Below, piece by piece: positions 41,218-51,067 of a DNA stretch of 64,000 nucleotides. Origin of the DNA: Solobacterium moorei (GTDB lineage: Bacteria; Bacillota_I; Bacilli_A; Erysipelotrichales; Erysipelotrichaceae); NCBI RefSeq assembly GCF_036323475.1, contig NZ_AP028934.1:1922001-1986000 (forward strand). The letters run 5' to 3'. Numbering within the stretch: the stretch's first letter is position 1; the number at the start of each line of letters is the position of its first letter. Under the pieces are notes generated by a model. It searched no databases and had not been told where the DNA came from. It saw nothing but the letters and a program-made list of their open reading frames with translations. The translations under genes were made by a program, and so were the position numbers.

Positions 41218-43614
41218 TTATGAACGCAAGTCTGCTGATAGCTTTTCTTTGAGTGTTGCAAGAATTGCATCGTGTACAGCACGTACTTCTTCATCGCTTA
41301 GTGTATGATCAGTTGCTTGATATGTAATACGTAAGGCAACCGACTTCTTACCTGCTTCAACGTGTTCTCCTTCGTAAATATCGAATACTTCTGATTTACG
41401 AACAAGCTTCTTACCTGTACTATTGATAATCTTTAACATTTCTTCTGCTGTTACTTCTCTATCTACGACTAAGGCAATATCACGTGAGATAGATGGATAA
41501 CGATCAATAGGTACAAACTTCACCTTAGAAGCACTCGTCTCATTTACAACATCCAATGATAGTTCCGCATATGTCACTCTCTTTAAATCATACTTCTTCA
41601 CATAACTTGGATGTAATTCACCAAATAGACCTAATGGTTTACGGTCTAAGAGAAGCTCTGCACTGCGGTATGGATGGAAGTGTTCAACATCTGTTGTATT
41701 TGGACGTACAGTAATACGTGCGTCATTGAAACCACAACGATTTAACCATGTCATTAGGATTCCCTTTAAAGCATAGAAATCACCAACTTCATTTAACTTG
41801 TGGAGTGGATCATTTTGAACATTACCATCTAATACAACCGCAAGTCTTTCTTCTTCCTTATCCTTTGCATAAACCTTTGAGATTTCAAACAATAGGTTAT
41901 CTGTATTCTGATGTGCTTCATTATATTGTACGCTTGTTAATACAGAGTTTAATAAGCTTGCACGAATGTACTTACGATTCTCTGACATTGGCATTGCAAG
42001 AGGAATTGCTTCGCCAAGTGGAGAGAGAGCTGTCTTCATTTCTTCTTCAGAGATTAATGTATATGTAACGATTTCATTGAGACCAAAGGACTTCAATGTT
42101 TCGCGTGTCATACGTCTGAGTTTCTGCTTTGATGTTAATTGACCAACTGTTGTACTCATCACTGGTAATGTAGACTTCAAACTACCAAAACCAATCAAGC
42201 GTACGATTTCTTCGTCGATGTCTGCACGACCTTCAATATCTACACGGTAACTTGGGATATGACATGTAATCTCATCCCCATTTACTTCCGGTTCAAAGTT
42301 TAGCCATGTGAGTGTTTCCTTCACTTCATCCATTGTAAATGCTGTGCCTAATAAGGCGTTACAGTGAGAGAGTGTTTCCTTTACTACAACTGGCTTATAG
42401 CCATCTGCACCATAAGTAACTGTCTCTTCAAATCTATCTGCACATGCATACTCTTGTAATAATTGTACAGAACGGTCCATTGCCTTTTGTGCTGCTAATG
42501 CCTCAATACCCTTTGTAAAGCGCTGTGCTGCTTCTGTAATAAGGTTTAAACGGATAGATGAGCGACGTACAGATGTCTTATTGAAATGTGCTGCTTCGAT
42601 AAAGATGCCTTCTGTTGTTTCATCAATCATAGACTCTTCACCACCCATAATACCGGCAATACCAGTCACCTCACCATTTGTAGTGATTAGGATATCTCCC
42701 TTTTCAATCGTAAACTCTACGCCATCCAGTGCAGTCATCTTTAATGTGCGGTCATCCACAACTGTAATTTCTCTTGCCGGAAGCTTTGCAAGATTGTAAT
42801 AGTGTAATGGCTGTCCTGTTTCCAACATTACAAAGTTGGAAATATCAACAACATTATTAATTGAATTGATCCCTGCTGCATGTAAGTATTCCACCATCCA
42901 CTTTGGTGATGGTCCAACCTTAACATGGTTTACAACTTTACCCATGAAGAAGTCACACTTTTCAGTGTTGCTTGCCACCTTGAATGTGGATGGTGTTCCA
43001 ATATTGGATTTACCAGCATAATCAGGCCACTTCACCTCACGGTGTAAAATAGCACCAACTTCCTTTGCCATATTCCACATACTAGAACAATCTGCACGAT
43101 TTGGTGTTAATGATACATCTAAAATCGTGTCATCATAGCCTATGTATCCAAGTACGTTTGTTTCACCAACAGGTGCATCTTGTGGTAATTCTTCAATTCC
43201 GTTGATTTGTTTTTCTGTAAGGTATTTATGATCGATACCTAACTCACGTAGTGAGCAAAGCATACCATTTGATTCAATCCCATGAAGTGGTTTTGCTTGA
43301 ATGGTAATTCCAGGTAAAACTGCACCTGGTAAAGCTGCGATTACCTTTAAACCCAATCGACAGTTTGCGGCACCACATACAATTTGAGTGGTGTCGTTTT
43401 CACCTGCACCATAGCGAACAATTGTACGGTGTAAATGTGTATCTGGAATATCTTCACACTCAATTACTTCTGCAATCACAAGACCTGTACCCTGTGCCAT
43501 TGGTTCAATTCCTTCAACCTCTAGTCCAGCAGTTGTTAATCTGTCCGCTAGTTGTTGTGGCGTAATATCACTTAAATCTACATATTCCTGTAGCCATTTA
43601 TAACTTAGTCTCAT
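41218..43614 (-). CDS. pheT: Phenylalanyl-tRNA synthetase beta subunit
   Basis: The 798-residue subunit has the full domain order: N-terminal tRNA-binding OB domain (about 40-155), B3/B4 editing domain, B5 DNA-binding-like domain, catalytic-like core, and C-terminal FDX-ACB anticodon-binding domain (RYPSISRDIALVV to RITYQATDHTLSDEEV). With PheS it forms the alpha2-beta2 enzyme that charges tRNA-Phe, and it edits Tyr mistakes. The start at 43614 (MRLSYKWLQEY) is fixed by AGGAGG 7 bases upstream; the longer frame starts within the SD region. It lies 13 bases after pheS under the same T-box. Confidence 0.97.
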   Translation of the reverse strand: MRLSYKWLQEYVDLSDITPQQLADRLTTAGLEVEGIEPMAQGTGLVIAEVIECEDIPDTHLHRTIVRYGAGENDTTQIVCGAANCRLGLKVIAALPGAVLPGITIQAKPLHGIESNGMLCSLRELGIDHKYLTEKQINGIEELPQDAPVGETNVLGYIGYDDTILDVSLTPNRADCSSMWNMAKEVGAILHREVKWPDYAGKSNIGTPSTFKVASNTEKCDFFMGKVVNHVKVGPSPKWMVEYLHAAGINSINNVVDISNFVMLETGQPLHYYNLAKLPAREITVVDDRTLKMTALDGVEFTIEKGDILITTNGEVTGIAGIMGGEESMIDETTEGIFIEAAHFNKTSVRRSSIRLNLITEAAQRFTKGIEALAAQKAMDRSVQLLQEYACADRFEETVTYGADGYKPVVVKETLSHCNALLGTAFTMDEVKETLTWLNFEPEVNGDEITCHIPSYRVDIEGRADIDEEIVRLIGFGSLKSTLPVMSTTVGQLTSKQKLRRMTRETLKSFGLNEIVTYTLISEEEMKTALSPLGEAIPLAMPMSENRKYIRASLLNSVLTSVQYNEAHQNTDNLLFEISKVYAKDKEEERLAVVLDGNVQNDPLHKLNEVGDFYALKGILMTWLNRCGFNDARITVRPNTTDVEHFHPYRSAELLLDRKPLGLFGELHPSYVKKYDLKRVTYAELSLDVVNETSASKVKFVPIDRYPSISRDIALVVDREVTAEEMLKIINSTGKKLVRKSEVFDIYEGEHVEAGKKSVALRITYQATDHTLSDEEVRAVHDAILATLKEKLSADLRS

Positions 43615-43627
43615 TGCCTTCCTCCTC

Positions 43628-44665
43628 TTAGTCAAAACGATCGAATATCTTCAAAAAGCGAACGTCATTTGTATAGAAGTTACGAATATCATCAATTCCA
43701 TATTTCAACATCGCAACTCTTTCAAGTCCTACACCGAAGGCAAATCCAGAATACTTCTCAGGATCAAATCCATTCATGCGTAATACATTTGGATGTACCA
43801 TACCTGCACCTAGGATTTCAATCCAACCAGATCCCTTACAAACGTTACAACCCTTACCGTTACAGAATGGACAGGATACATCAACTTCTACTGAAGGCTC
43901 TGTAAATGGGAAGTACGATGGACGGAAACGAACTGTTCTACCTTGGCCAAACATTGTACTGGCCATATATTCTAATGTTCCCTTCAGGTCAGCTAAAGTA
44001 ATATTCTCACCAACGACAAGACCTTCACACTGCATAAACTGATGGCTGTGTGTCGCATCGTCGTCATCACGACGATAAACCTTACCTGGGCAAATTAGCT
44101 TGATTGGAACCTGCCCCTTTGCCTTCTCTAATTCACGCATCTGCATCGCAGTTGTGTGAGTTCTTAATAATGTATTTGGATCGATATAAAACGTATCCTG
44201 CATATCACGTGCTGGGTGATCCTTTGGCGTATTGGCCAATTCAAAGTTGTAGTAATCCTGTTCAACTTCAGGACCTTCCGCAACCTTATAGCCCATACTT
44301 AAGAAGAGATCTTCAATCTCCTGTTGAATCATTACAAGTGGATGTGTTGTGCCAAGCTTGTGTGTATCTCCAGCTAATGTAATGTCAATCTTTTCGGCTT
44401 CTAGCTTACCAGCAAGAGCCGCAATCTTTAATACTTCTTCTTTTGATTCTAATACTTTGGCAACCGTATCCTTACATACGTTTACTTTCTGTCCAAAGGC
44501 TGGCTTCTCCTCTTGTGGTAAAGCCTTCATCTCAGACATTAAAGCCTGAATACTACCCTTTTTACCCAAGTATTGAATTTTGACTTGTTGTAATTGTTCC
44601 AGGGTTGTTGCTTGCTCAATCGCAGCTAACGCTTCCTCTTGGACCTGCATAACTTTATCGCTCAT
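43628..44665 (-). CDS. pheS: Phenylalanyl-tRNA synthetase alpha subunit
   Basis: The 345-residue class II subunit has an N-terminal coiled coil (about 1-85) that grips tRNA, motif 1 region around [14 protein letters not shown], and motifs 2 and 3 in [12 protein letters not shown] and [33 protein letters not shown] is the phenylalanine pocket signature. A Cys cluster ([16 protein letters not shown]) sits near residue 270, as in other Gram-positive PheS proteins. SD GGAGG lies just before the ATG. It is the first gene behind the T-box leader. Confidence 0.97.
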   Translation of the reverse strand: MSDKVMQVQEEALAAIEQATTLEQLQQVKIQYLGKKGSIQALMSEMKALPQEEKPAFGQKVNVCKDTVAKVLESKEEVLKIAALAGKLEAEKIDITLAGDTHKLGTTHPLVMIQQEIEDLFLSMGYKVAEGPEVEQDYYNFELANTPKDHPARDMQDTFYIDPNTLLRTHTTAMQMRELEKAKGQVPIKLICPGKVYRRDDDDATHSHQFMQCEGLVVGENITLADLKGTLEYMASTMFGQGRTVRFRPSYFPFTEPSVEVDVSCPFCNGKGCNVCKGSGWIEILGAGMVHPNVLRMNGFDPEKYSGFAFGVGLERVAMLKYGIDDIRNFYTNDVRFLKIFDRFD

Positions 44666-44681
44666 CGACCTTTTCCTCCAT

Positions 44682-44905
44682 AAAAAAATTCCTGCAAAAT
44701 ATTGCAGGAACGTTATTCACGCGGTACCATCCTGATTCGCACAATCGTGCGCACCTCAATTGATCTGTAACGTAGATATACGGGAATGATTAATCCCACT
44801 GGAAAAGTGAATTCACCAAGCGTCTTCTATAGAACCCTTTCAGCGTTTAGGTTCCTCTCTTTCTATAGCGTGTTTGGCTACTACTCTTTTCGTTATCGCT
44901 TTAAT
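44682..44905 (-). ncRNA. T-box leader controlling pheST
   Basis: The 224-base leader shows the conserved T-box core GGATGGTACCGCG (minus strand, 44732-44720), which matches the antiterminator motif that pairs with the uncharged tRNA end. It is followed by a terminator hairpin TTCCTGCAA/TTGCAGGAA and a 7-T run (44710-44682). Upstream stem I elements include CTATAGAA/TTCTATAG. A UUC triplet in the GAATTC at 44809-44814 on the 3' side of stem I could be the Phe specifier. Uncharged tRNA-Phe would switch transcription on. Confidence 0.9.
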
Positions 44906-44911
44906 AGCCAT

Positions 44912-44941
44912 ATTATACGGCAAATCACATAAAAATGTCAC
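44912..44941 (-). promoter_or_regulatory. Promoter of the pheST T-box transcript
   Basis: On the minus strand GTGACA, 18 bases, then TATAAT (44917-44912). The start near 44905 begins exactly at the T-box leader. Confidence 0.65.
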
Positions 44942-44955
44942 TAGTTTTCACAAAA

Positions 44956-45520
44956 TCAACAATCCACTTTTACGCCATCTTGCAATAACCATTTTGTAAT
45001 ATCAAACACCTTTATACCTTCTATATCATAATTTTCATGCTTCGTATTTGTGACTATAACTTTAGGATAGGAATCTTTCATTTCTTGTAATGGTTTAAGT
45101 TCTCTATTTAATGTGTCTTGACTAGTTATATCATCAGAAACCTAAATATATACTTTTTCATTCTGCTTCATAGCCACAAAATCAATTTCCTTTTGATAGA
45201 GTCTTTCAACGTAGATTGTATATCCTCTTTGCAATAACTCAAGAACCACTAAATTTTCATAGGCACGCCCATAATCCATATTACGGTACCTAACATCACA
45301 TAGCGAAATCTTAAATCACTCAAATAGTGCTTATCCGATGTTTCCAAATATTATTTGCCACTATTGTGCACATTATTATCGTTGTTCTTTTCTAACCAAT
45401 CGACATAATCATGTACGAATCTGATTTACTAGAACGTCATAAACCAGTAGTTATTTTTATATCAGATATTCCACGAAGACGAATCAATCAATTTAAACAA
45501 TCTCTTACAATATACTTCAC
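44956..45520 (-). pseudogene. Decayed DUF4143-type ATPase gene
   Basis: The minus-strand translation is a collapsed AAA-type ATPase with a DUF4143-like C-terminus. A GTG at 45520 with GGAG upstream starts MKYIVRDCLN, then a stop, and a damaged P-loop area (DIKITTGL-stop-RSSKS). The C-terminal part reads [19 protein letters not shown] and [16 protein letters not shown]-stop-VSDDI, ending in a TGA at 44956. At least three in-frame stops, a frameshift near 45300 and a deletion of roughly half the gene are present (about 565 bp against 1.2 kb for intact homologues). It is non-functional. Confidence 0.85.
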
Positions 45521-45531
45521 TATCTTTCTCC

Positions 45532-45564
45532 TTTCGAAACTCAAAAATTTTTAAAGTTTCGAAA
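45532..45564. repeat. Inverted repeat before the decayed ATPase gene
   Basis: TTTCGAAACT, 13 bases, AGTTTCGAAA is a perfect 10-bp inverted repeat directly upstream of the SD of the pseudogene. It may be an operator that outlived the gene. Confidence 0.55.
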
Positions 45565-45579
45565 ATATTGTTCTCTTAC

Positions 45580-45610
45580 CAAAAAGAAAATATACTGTCG
45601 AAACAGTATA
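45580..45610 (-). terminator. Terminator after the ABC exporter genes
   Basis: On the minus strand TATACTGT and ACAGTATA pair around a TTCG tetraloop, followed by TTTTCTTTTT. It lies 9 bases past the stop at 45619. Confidence 0.9.
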
Positions 45611-45618
45611 CCTTCTGG

Positions 45619-47418
45619 TTATTGTTGATAATACTCTGCTTGTGCTTGATAGAGTGTGTAATATTCACCTTGTTGGTGCATGAGTGAATCATGATTACCA
45701 TCTTCTACTAGCTTACCGTCTTTAAAGACAACGATACGATCACAGAACTTACATGAACTCATACGGTGAGAGATATAGATGGCTGTTTTACCTCCAACAA
45801 GTTCATCAAAGTTCTCATAGATTTCCGCTTCTGAAAATGGATCTAAAGCTGCAGTAGGTTCATCTAGGATTACAAATGGTGCATCTTTATACAATGCACG
45901 TGCAATTGCTAGCTTCTGTGCTTCACCACCAGATAACTTAACACCTTCGCTGTTTAAATCCTCTAACACACAATCCATACCATTCTGACTGGACGAAAAG
46001 CGCTTCTCTAAACCTACGTCTGCGATAACCGCATTGATATCTTTTTCTTCATTATGATGACCACACTCAAGATTTTCTTTTGCGCTGATGTTGAACATAC
46101 TAAAGTCTTGGAATACTGGACTGAAGATTTTTGTATAGTCATTGAAGTTAAACTTTTGAATATCAATACCATTTAACAAGATTCTACCTTCTGTCGGTTG
46201 ATACAAACGACATAACAACTTGATGATTGTTGTCTTACCTGCACCATTCTGTCCAACTAATGCTAACTTTTCACCAATCTTAAATGTAAGATTCACATTG
46301 GATAATACGAGTTGTTTGCTATTTGGATAGTGGAAGCTTACATTTTCAAAACAGAATTCATATGCATTATCATTTCTCTTTTCGATTGGTAATGAGCCTA
46401 TTGTACGAATAGATTCATCATGTAAGAAATCCGTAAAATGATTTAGATAATCCAATTGGAACACTGCATCACTATAAGATATAATCCAACCTGAAATATA
46501 TTGAATGAGTTGTTGCATTGCACCTGCATATAAGAGAACAGAACCAATCGATAAATAACCATGCAAACTTAAGTATGCAATATAAATATATGTACATGCA
46601 CCAAAGATACTTAATGCAAAATTATATACAGCTTCATATCTTCCTTTTCTCTTAGAAAAATCCAAATAAACATGAAATGTTTTAATGATATTTTTAAAAT
46701 ACTTTCCAAACAAATGACTCATTTGATTGATCATAATTTGTTTCTTATATTCTACATTGACCATTGTTGTGATTAGATAGCTAGACACTGAATTGTTATG
46801 AATATTTTTCGCATTTAAATCTTCGTGATACGCACTTGTGCGCTTTAAAATGATAATACCTAAGCAAATGCAACCAACTGCTAGTAATAGTAGCAGTACT
46901 AAATAGAGTGAATACTGCATTGCTTGATAAAACAGATACCCTACAAAGCATAATGCATAAAGAACGGAAAACAAGTTGGTATATAGCAGAATTATATTCC
47001 GTAAGAAAGAACCAGTTCCACCTGAAGCGTTTATATGATTTCCTACTGCACGAACTTTTGCCATACTTTCGTTATCTTCAAAAATATCGTAGCGCATGGT
47101 AAACGACATATAGTTTACTTGGCTTGTGATTACTTCGTCTGTAATAAATTCATATCCTTGTAAATAGGAGTCAATCCAATTACCGATAAAGGATAATAGA
47201 TACGCACTCACTAGCATAATCGTGACAACTTGAATTGCATCTTGAAACTGGCTTGTAAGTAATAAGTCTAAGATACGTGAATATCCAAATAGTAAAATAA
47301 AGTTAGGTGTACTTCTACAGAAAGCTAATGTAATCATCTGTACATTGATGTGAGGAAATTGAACTTTTAAAAGTTGAATCAAATCATGCGTTTGTTGATA
47401 GAATTGCTTGAACTTCAT
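45619..47418 (-). CDS. ABC exporter half-transporter (membrane domain plus ATPase), second subunit
   Basis: The 599-residue protein has six membrane helices (about 30-320) and a C-terminal ATPase with GQNGAGKTT, LSGGEAQKL and FVILDEPTAALD. It belongs to the type IV exporter family with MdlB/LmrA-like members. The start at 47418 (MKFKQFYQQ) is chosen because GGAGG lies 9 bases before it and the earlier in-frame Mets lie deep inside the previous gene. The two ABC genes overlap by 35 bases and probably form a heterodimer. The signature LSGGEAQ lacks the usual Gln-Arg, so one ATP site may be degenerate. Substrate unknown. Confidence 0.9.
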   Translation of the reverse strand: MKFKQFYQQTHDLIQLLKVQFPHINVQMITLAFCRSTPNFILLFGYSRILDLLLTSQFQDAIQVVTIMLVSAYLLSFIGNWIDSYLQGYEFITDEVITSQVNYMSFTMRYDIFEDNESMAKVRAVGNHINASGGTGSFLRNIILLYTNLFSVLYALCFVGYLFYQAMQYSLYLVLLLLLAVGCICLGIIILKRTSAYHEDLNAKNIHNNSVSSYLITTMVNVEYKKQIMINQMSHLFGKYFKNIIKTFHVYLDFSKRKGRYEAVYNFALSIFGACTYIYIAYLSLHGYLSIGSVLLYAGAMQQLIQYISGWIISYSDAVFQLDYLNHFTDFLHDESIRTIGSLPIEKRNDNAYEFCFENVSFHYPNSKQLVLSNVNLTFKIGEKLALVGQNGAGKTTIIKLLCRLYQPTEGRILLNGIDIQKFNFNDYTKIFSPVFQDFSMFNISAKENLECGHHNEEKDINAVIADVGLEKRFSSSQNGMDCVLEDLNSEGVKLSGGEAQKLAIARALYKDAPFVILDEPTAALDPFSEAEIYENFDELVGGKTAIYISHRMSSCKFCDRIVVFKDGKLVEDGNHDSLMHQQGEYYTLYQAQAEYYQQ

Positions 47419-49201
47419 CTGTCTCTTCCTCCTTGTAGTATTTTGCCTGTACATCAAACATTTCTGCATATTTACCATTTAATTTCATGAGTTGTTCATG
47501 TGTTCCTTGCTCAATAATCTCTCCATTTTCCAAGAAAACAATATTGTCACAAAAGCGTGTAGAAGCTAAACGGTGTGAAATAAATAATGCACTCTTTTCT
47601 TTTGTAATTTCCTTATACTCTTCATACATATCCTTTTCCGCAAGTGCATCCAGTGCTGCAGTTGGTTCATCCAAGATGAGTATAGAAGGATTTTTGTAGT
47701 ATGCTTTTGCAAGCAATAAACGTTGTTGTTGTCCACCACTGAGGTTGATTCCATCAGATGATAGATCCGTATTGATGTAACTATGAATTCCATTTGGCAA
47801 GTGATTCACAATCGTATCTAGCTTAGAGATACATAAAGCTTCTTGTACTCGATTTTCATCGTAATCTTCTTCATGAAGACAAGAAATATTTTCGCCAATC
47901 GTCATAGAGAATAAATCAATTTCTTGGAACACGATTCCAAGTTTTCCAAAGTAATCCTCTTTATTAATATCTTTCAAATCGATACCATTGACTAAGATTC
48001 TTCCTGAAGTTGGTGTATACAATCCACTTAACAGTTTCACGATTGTCGTCTTACCTGCACCATTTACACCCACAAGAGCGAGTTTCTCTCCTGCTGTAAA
48101 GTGTAGATTAAGATTTTTTAAAACATACTTTTTACTTTCTGGATATTGGAAAGATACATTTTCAAAAATGATATCGAATGGCGCAACAACCCTCTTACCG
48201 TCCTGGTTGATAACATTTTTATCCAGTTCAAATTCATAAGTTCTCTTTGTTAGATCTAGGTTAGAATGTAATCTAGCAATCTCAGCAGTTAATGCCGTGA
48301 ATCGTTGACCATAACTAATCACAATACCGATATAGAGAACAAATGAACTCATTTCAATCATGCCATGCATCATCAAATAAATTAGATATCCATAGGTAAT
48401 CCCATCACGGATAAATCCTAAAATAACATCCGTTTGCGCAATCCATCCTTTGTATTTTGAAGCAGCGATAGTCTTCTGTACGAGAATATCGTTATTTTCT
48501 TGCATCTTTGCCTTTAGCAGGTCTTGCATCTGGTAGAGACGAATATCTTTTCCCTTCGCACTCTTTTGTGAAAGGCTATTAAAATAACGAGACTTAGAAT
48601 AATTCTCTGCCTTTTCTTCATCTTTCTTTAAATACAATGCATAACATTTTTCATAGATTCCATAATGAAGAAAGGAAATAAATAATAGAGCTAAAAGGAT
48701 TGGCAAACCAATTTGACTGATAAAAGCTGCATATAGTATCAAGCTGAGTATCGCAGATAAAACAATCACAGTATTATGATAGACACCTTCCGCGCCTTCC
48801 ATATTCGAATTTAATGCACGAATTCCATTTTCAAGTTTTTCCTGAGCAAGCTTTGTTTCGTAGTAGGAATAGGTTAAATCCTGCACCTTTTTGAGCACTG
48901 GTAAGATGAATATATTTTGTCTTGGTATGACGTATTGCATACAATTTCTTGTTGCAAGGTAAACATGCCACATGCTAAAGAGTCCATACACCGCAAATAA
49001 ACCAAGTATTTGTAATACCAATGTTGTCCAATCTTGGGTTGTAGTAATAAATTGAATGACAGCAGCTGGTAATAATACAGCGATAAATCCTTCTATTACC
49101 GAGATAACAATCTCTAACAACATCATTTTGATTACATGTGGGTCGCATTTCCATAATCGGTAGAGCATATCCTTATAAATATTCCATCTAGTAAGCTTCA
49201 T
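47384..49201 (-). CDS. ABC exporter half-transporter (membrane domain plus ATPase), first subunit
   Basis: The 605-residue protein has the same plan as its neighbour: six helices and a C-terminal ATPase with GVNGAGKTT, LSGGQQQRLLLAKA and ILILDEPTAALDA. GGAGG lies 8 bases before the ATG at 49201; nine codons of open frame upstream lack an SD. The pair could export a peptide, lipid or drug. The LytTR two-component genes lie 90 bases upstream on the same strand behind a terminator, a common arrangement when such exporters answer a peptide signal, so regulation by that system is plausible but unproven. Confidence 0.9.
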   Translation of the reverse strand: MKLTRWNIYKDMLYRLWKCDPHVIKMMLLEIVISVIEGFIAVLLPAAVIQFITTTQDWTTLVLQILGLFAVYGLFSMWHVYLATRNCMQYVIPRQNIFILPVLKKVQDLTYSYYETKLAQEKLENGIRALNSNMEGAEGVYHNTVIVLSAILSLILYAAFISQIGLPILLALLFISFLHYGIYEKCYALYLKKDEEKAENYSKSRYFNSLSQKSAKGKDIRLYQMQDLLKAKMQENNDILVQKTIAASKYKGWIAQTDVILGFIRDGITYGYLIYLMMHGMIEMSSFVLYIGIVISYGQRFTALTAEIARLHSNLDLTKRTYEFELDKNVINQDGKRVVAPFDIIFENVSFQYPESKKYVLKNLNLHFTAGEKLALVGVNGAGKTTIVKLLSGLYTPTSGRILVNGIDLKDINKEDYFGKLGIVFQEIDLFSMTIGENISCLHEEDYDENRVQEALCISKLDTIVNHLPNGIHSYINTDLSSDGINLSGGQQQRLLLAKAYYKNPSILILDEPTAALDALAEKDMYEEYKEITKEKSALFISHRLASTRFCDNIVFLENGEIIEQGTHEQLMKLNGKYAEMFDVQAKYYKEEETDEVQAILSTNA

Positions 49202-49251
49202 AGCGATTACCTCCTTGCAGAAATACAATACTTCAGATCACTGATATAAAT

Positions 49252-49283
49252 AAAAAAATGCATGAATTGTTCAAATTCATGCA
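49252..49283 (-). terminator. Terminator after the histidine kinase gene
   Basis: TGCATGAATT and AATTCATGCA form a perfect 10-bp stem with a 5-base loop; the minus strand continues TTTTTTTATT. It separates the two-component system from the exporter genes. Confidence 0.9.
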
Positions 49284-49291
49284 CGAAATGC

Positions 49292-50272
49292 TTATAGTGG
49301 TAATACAATCTCTGTTGCAAATACACCCGGTTCATTTTGACGGTTTAAATATCCATCATATTTCTTAACGACCTGGTCAACTCTCTTTAGCCCATGTCCA
49401 TGGTCGCCTCGTTTCGTCGTGAAATAGTGATCGGTACGTTGTTTCACTGTCTCACTTGTAGCGTTTGTAATCGAGATATAGAGTTGTTTCTTTAGAATGC
49501 CAATATAAACTCGGATAAATCGTTCATCCGGATCTTTTATCTTACGACAAGATTCAATCGCATTATCTAATAGATTTCCTAAGATAACGCACAAGTCTAA
49601 ATCTGATACATGTAATTGCGGTGGAATTGACGCATCACAATGAATACGAATTTGTCCTTTTTCCGCAATCGCAAGCTTCGCGTTCAATATAGAATCCAAT
49701 TGTAAGTTTCCAGAATGATAGAGTGTATCGATAGAATCCAAATCTGTCTCAAGTTCATTGAGATAGTTTTTCATCTGCTCAACTTTATTCAAAGAAAGAT
49801 ATCCTTTTAAAGACTGTATATGGTTATGATAATCATGTCTCCATCCACGCATGGTCATGTATATGTTTTCAATTTCATCCATTTGTTGTTTCATCAGTTT
49901 ATTCTGATAGACGATTGTTTTATCTTCTTCACGCTTCATAATTCTTTGCAAAAGATATTCCAACAAAACGAAAATGAGTGCACCAATACCACCTGCGACA
50001 GTACCATTATAGTAAACACCAAGGAATATGATTCCCAAATACAATAGAATGACGATAACCGAAAAGATCCGCTCTTCTTTAAAGAAGTGATAATGATTCC
50101 AAATAAAACATAGCAGTATCCAAACAGTTATCATATAAGAGAAGCGATAAACACTATATCCTATAATTCCTAGTATTACGGTTGATATAATAACATGCAT
50201 GAATGTTATTTGCATCTTCTTGAGAATGGCTTCATAAAGTGCTAAACCAATCAATATGATTACCGCAATCAT
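49292..50272 (-). CDS. GHKL-type sensor histidine kinase (AgrC/LytS-like)
   Basis: The 326-residue kinase has five or six N-terminal membrane helices (about 1-115), a coiled coil (115-150) and a catalytic part with the H-box GWRHDYHNHIQSLKG, N-box NLLDNAIESC, and a GHGLKRV glycine box. This is the HPK10 family that pairs with LytTR regulators, often sensing peptides. The ATG at 50272 overlaps the regulator stop (ATGA); a longer frame would lie inside the regulator gene. It lacks a neighbouring agrB/agrD-like pair, so the ligand is unknown. Confidence 0.9.
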   Translation of the reverse strand: MIAVIILIGLALYEAILKKMQITFMHVIISTVILGIIGYSVYRFSYMITVWILLCFIWNHYHFFKEERIFSVIVILLYLGIIFLGVYYNGTVAGGIGALIFVLLEYLLQRIMKREEDKTIVYQNKLMKQQMDEIENIYMTMRGWRHDYHNHIQSLKGYLSLNKVEQMKNYLNELETDLDSIDTLYHSGNLQLDSILNAKLAIAEKGQIRIHCDASIPPQLHVSDLDLCVILGNLLDNAIESCRKIKDPDERFIRVYIGILKKQLYISITNATSETVKQRTDHYFTTKRGDHGHGLKRVDQVVKKYDGYLNRQNEPGVFATEIVLPL

Positions 50273-50994
50273 AAAGCACCTCGATTGGCTGCGATGAATT
50301 CCTGCATACACATTTCATAATTACCACGTGCGATTGGGAATTGTACACCATCTTCACCAATACAATCCTTCTTTGTTACACGCACGATATTTTTCATATT
50401 TACCGCAAAAGAGCGATGAATCTGTAACAAAGGCATATGTAGCATTTCGAGAACTTCACGAATACTCTGTTTGATAATAATTGTTGTTTCCTCGCTCATA
50501 CCATCACTACGCAAATAAATCTTTGTATCATGACCAAGTGCTTCAACACCAATCACATCACGATGATAAATTTTATATACTTCCTTTTTAGAAGAAATCA
50601 TTGAAAATTCATCTGATATATGTAGTTGCTTGATTGCCTTATCTAGTATTTTGAATAGTTGGTCTTTCTCATATGGTTTTAAAAGATAGGCTAATGCGTC
50701 TACATCATATCCTTCAAAGACAAAGTCTTTGACACCACTGATGAAACATATCAAATGATTTAGACGTGCTTGTCTCATCTTACGAGCAAGCTCAATCCCT
50801 GTCATATTCTCCATTTGAATATCCAATAAAAGTAAATCTGCGACAAGCCCATTCTGCAAATCCCACCAGAGATTATCACAATCTGTATATTTTAATGTTT
50901 CAATTTCCAAATGATGTGCTTGTGCATATTCATGAATGTACTTACACAAGATATCCATTTGAAACTGTTCGTCATCACACACAATATATTTCAT
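50269..50994 (-). CDS. LytTR-family response regulator
   Basis: The 241-residue protein has a receiver domain (about 1-120) with the acidic pair DDE at 7-9 and phospho-acceptor Asp in LLLLDIQM, and a LytTR DNA-binding domain (about 140-235, ending with HRSFAVNMKNIVRV). It is the partner of the overlapping kinase gene. Typical targets have pairs of LytTR direct repeats; I did not find a convincing pair in the short upstream region. Confidence 0.92.
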   Translation of the reverse strand: MKYIVCDDEQFQMDILCKYIHEYAQAHHLEIETLKYTDCDNLWWDLQNGLVADLLLLDIQMENMTGIELARKMRQARLNHLICFISGVKDFVFEGYDVDALAYLLKPYEKDQLFKILDKAIKQLHISDEFSMISSKKEVYKIYHRDVIGVEALGHDTKIYLRSDGMSEETTIIIKQSIREVLEMLHMPLLQIHRSFAVNMKNIVRVTKKDCIGEDGVQFPIARGNYEMCMQEFIAANRGAL

Positions 50995-51067
50995 GCAACT
51001 ATCATACCTTTTTCATCATAGATGTCCAACTTATATTTTGTTGTTCACCGAATACCACTGCATATTT

